DNA of 64,000 bases from Pseudolabrys sp. (lineage in GTDB: Bacteria > Pseudomonadota > Alphaproteobacteria > Rhizobiales > Xanthobacteraceae), in contig JAHCKG010000002.1 in the NCBI GenBank assembly GCA_026125895.1, forward strand, positions 62,001-126,000. Reading direction: 5' to 3'. A program made the translations under genes and the position numbers. Below, piece by piece: positions 62,671-64,000 of the stretch (position 1 is its first letter; each line of letters starts with the position of its first letter). The notes under the pieces were generated by a model, which was given only the letters and a program-made list of their open reading frames with translations, was not told the DNA's origin and searched no databases.

Positions 62671-63990
62671 CTATCTGAGAAATTCCGGCGAGATCAGGGA
62701 GGGCAGCAGCAGCGATACCTGCGGCCAGACGATGACCAGGGCGAGGACCGCCAGCATCGGCAGCAGCATGATGGCCGTGTCCTTGATGGCGTCGCGGATG
62801 CGGATACCGGCAATCGAGCACGCGATCATCAGGCACAGCCCATAAGGCGGCGTCACCAGCCCGAAGGCCAGCGACACGATGCCGATCATGGCGAAGTGCA
62901 CCGGGTCCATGTGCACCGCCTTGGCCAGCGGCTCCAGGATCGGCGCACAGATGATGATCGCCGGGATCGCGTCGAGGAAGCAGCCGACGGCGAGGAACAC
63001 CAGCGAGATGAAGAAGCCGGTAGCGGCAAAGCCCATGCCCCATGCGCTGACATTGGCGAGGATCGCCTCCGGGATCTTGTAGTAGGCGAGCAGCCAGCCG
63101 AACATGCTGGCGGTGCCGACGCAGAACAACGCAATGCCGGCCAGCTTGCCAGTGTCGAGCAGCGCGCCGTAGAGGCCCTTCATGTCCATCTCGCGGTAGA
63201 CGAGCAGCGACAACACCGCGGCATAGAGAACGGCGATGCAGGCGGATTCGGTCGCCGTGAACCAGCCGAAGATTTTTCCGCCGATGATGATGCCCGGCGT
63301 CATCAGGGCGGGAATCGCGATCCAGGTCGCGCACAGGAGTTGCCGCCAGGTCTCGCGCGGGTAAGTCGGATAGCCCCGCGACTTGGCGTAGGCATGCACT
63401 GTCGCCATCTGCGCCAACCCGATCAGCAGCCCCGGCAACAACCCGGCCAGGAACAACGCGCCGATCGACACGGTGAGAATGCCGCCCCAGACGATCATCA
63501 GGATCGACGGCGGGATGATCACCGCCAGCACTGCCGACACAGCGGTGATCGCCACCGAGAAGGACAGGTCGTACCCCTCCTTCGTCTGCGCATCGATGAA
63601 GATCTTCGACTGGCTCGCGGCATCGGCGGTGGACGAACCGGAGATGCCGGCAAAGAACATCGACAGCACGACATTGATCTGTGCCAGCCCGCCCGGGAAA
63701 TGCCCGACCATGGAGCGCGACAGCTTGAGCAGCCGGTCGGTCGTGCCGCCGACATTCATCAGGTTGGCGGTCAGCAGGAAGAACGGCACCGCCAGCAGAA
63801 TAAAGGAATTGTAGGCGTTGAACGTCTCCTGCATCAGATTCATGGTATCGAGCCGCGGCTCGATGGCCAGAATCGGCAGGCACGCCAGCGCCAGCGCGAA
63901 GGCGACCGGCACCCGCATGAACATGAACAGGAAGAAGCAGCCGAACAGGATCAGCGCCGCCGTTCCCGGCGACAGGACGGAACCGGTCAC
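62671..63990 (-). CDS. dctM: TRAP transporter large permease DctM
   Basis: The 439-residue large subunit of a TRAP carboxylate transporter, with about 12 membrane helices. Family text: FNSFILLAVPFFLLTANLMN-like (YNSFILLAVPFFLLTANLMN), FFAGISGSSTADAASQSKIF, and AVIIPPSILMIVWGG. The start is GTG at 63990 with GGGGAAG upstream. The GTGA suggests a four-base overlap with a gene (probably dctQ) beyond the window edge. Substrate unknown. A 217-base gap without a supported gene separates it from alpha-2-macroglobulin. Confidence 0.94.
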   Translation of the reverse strand: MTGSVLSPGTAALILFGCFFLFMFMRVPVAFALALACLPILAIEPRLDTMNLMQETFNAYNSFILLAVPFFLLTANLMNVGGTTDRLLKLSRSMVGHFPGGLAQINVVLSMFFAGISGSSTADAASQSKIFIDAQTKEGYDLSFSVAITAVSAVLAVIIPPSILMIVWGGILTVSIGALFLAGLLPGLLIGLAQMATVHAYAKSRGYPTYPRETWRQLLCATWIAIPALMTPGIIIGGKIFGWFTATESACIAVLYAAVLSLLVYREMDMKGLYGALLDTGKLAGIALFCVGTASMFGWLLAYYKIPEAILANVSAWGMGFAATGFFISLVFLAVGCFLDAIPAIIICAPILEPLAKAVHMDPVHFAMIGIVSLAFGLVTPPYGLCLMIACSIAGIRIRDAIKDTAIMLLPMLAVLALVIVWPQVSLLLPSLISPEFLR

Positions 63991-64000
63991 TCGCTTCCCC

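Overview
The window reads as chromosomal DNA of a high-G+C alphaproteobacterium of the order Hyphomicrobiales (Rhizobiales), in the Nitrobacteraceae/Xanthobacteraceae neighbourhood. A Pseudolabrys- or Rhodoplanes-like genus would fit, but this is inferred from gene content and order and was not tested. Supporting signs are PopZ, a GAF-PAS-HWE histidine kinase, the aapJQMP amino-acid transporter, an orphan Bug/TctC receptor, the gene order nagZ-scpA-scpB-tatA-tatB-tatC-serS-surE, and several families of short palindromic intergenic repeats. No transposase, integrase, phage gene or CRISPR array was seen. Coding density is high.

Layout. 1-11039 (minus strand): a housekeeping block transcribed argS, SPOR-domain protein, nagZ, scpA, scpB, tatA, tatB, tatC, serS, surE (surE is cut by the window edge). 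11166-15514: a sensory/defence insert with a Tat-exported class A beta-lactamase, a GAF-PAS-HWE kinase, a soluble MCP-like protein and a tiny membrane protein. 15521-17184: dgt and erpA. 17245-24143: orphan Bug receptor, NfeD/SPFH pair and a two-gene RND efflux pump. 24387-29329: xth, an ExoR-like Sel1 protein overlapping ilvD, a 3-methyladenine DNA glycosylase and an NAD-dependent epimerase. 29442-36837: valS, popZ, tolC and a pcm-like methyltransferase on the minus strand, interrupted by an MFS exporter on the plus strand. 36983-37254: tRNA-Cys and tRNA-Asn. 37390-42703: pncB, an M24 peptidase, a MetE-like protein and a membrane diguanylate cyclase. 42998-46351: cysK, alaX, sseA and a DUF2239 gene behind a double palindromic operator. 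46436-50761: the aapJQMP ABC transporter. 51153-54918: an apparent lipid A/envelope glycosylation operon (GT39, PAP2, GT2, LAB_N). 55049-62453: bacterial alpha-2-macroglobulin with PBP1C. 62671-63990: TRAP transporter large subunit.

How it fits together. Much of the window concerns the envelope: Tat export with a Tat-type beta-lactamase, SPOR and NagZ for peptidoglycan, PBP1C with alpha-2-macroglobulin for periplasmic defence and repair, an RND pump with a TolC channel elsewhere in the window, and a lipid A modification set. The rest is translation (ArgRS, SerRS, ValRS, AlaX, two tRNAs), chromosome segregation (ScpAB, PopZ) and sulfur/amino-acid metabolism.

The most unusual features are: an arginyl-tRNA synthetase carrying a histone-H1-like N-terminal tail of about 180 residues; a seryl-tRNA synthetase with a low-G+C, charged insertion of about 42 residues in its catalytic domain; and a palindromic intergenic-type repeat that is translated in frame as the N-terminus of PBP1C. 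No complete, clearly unprecedented multi-gene system was found.
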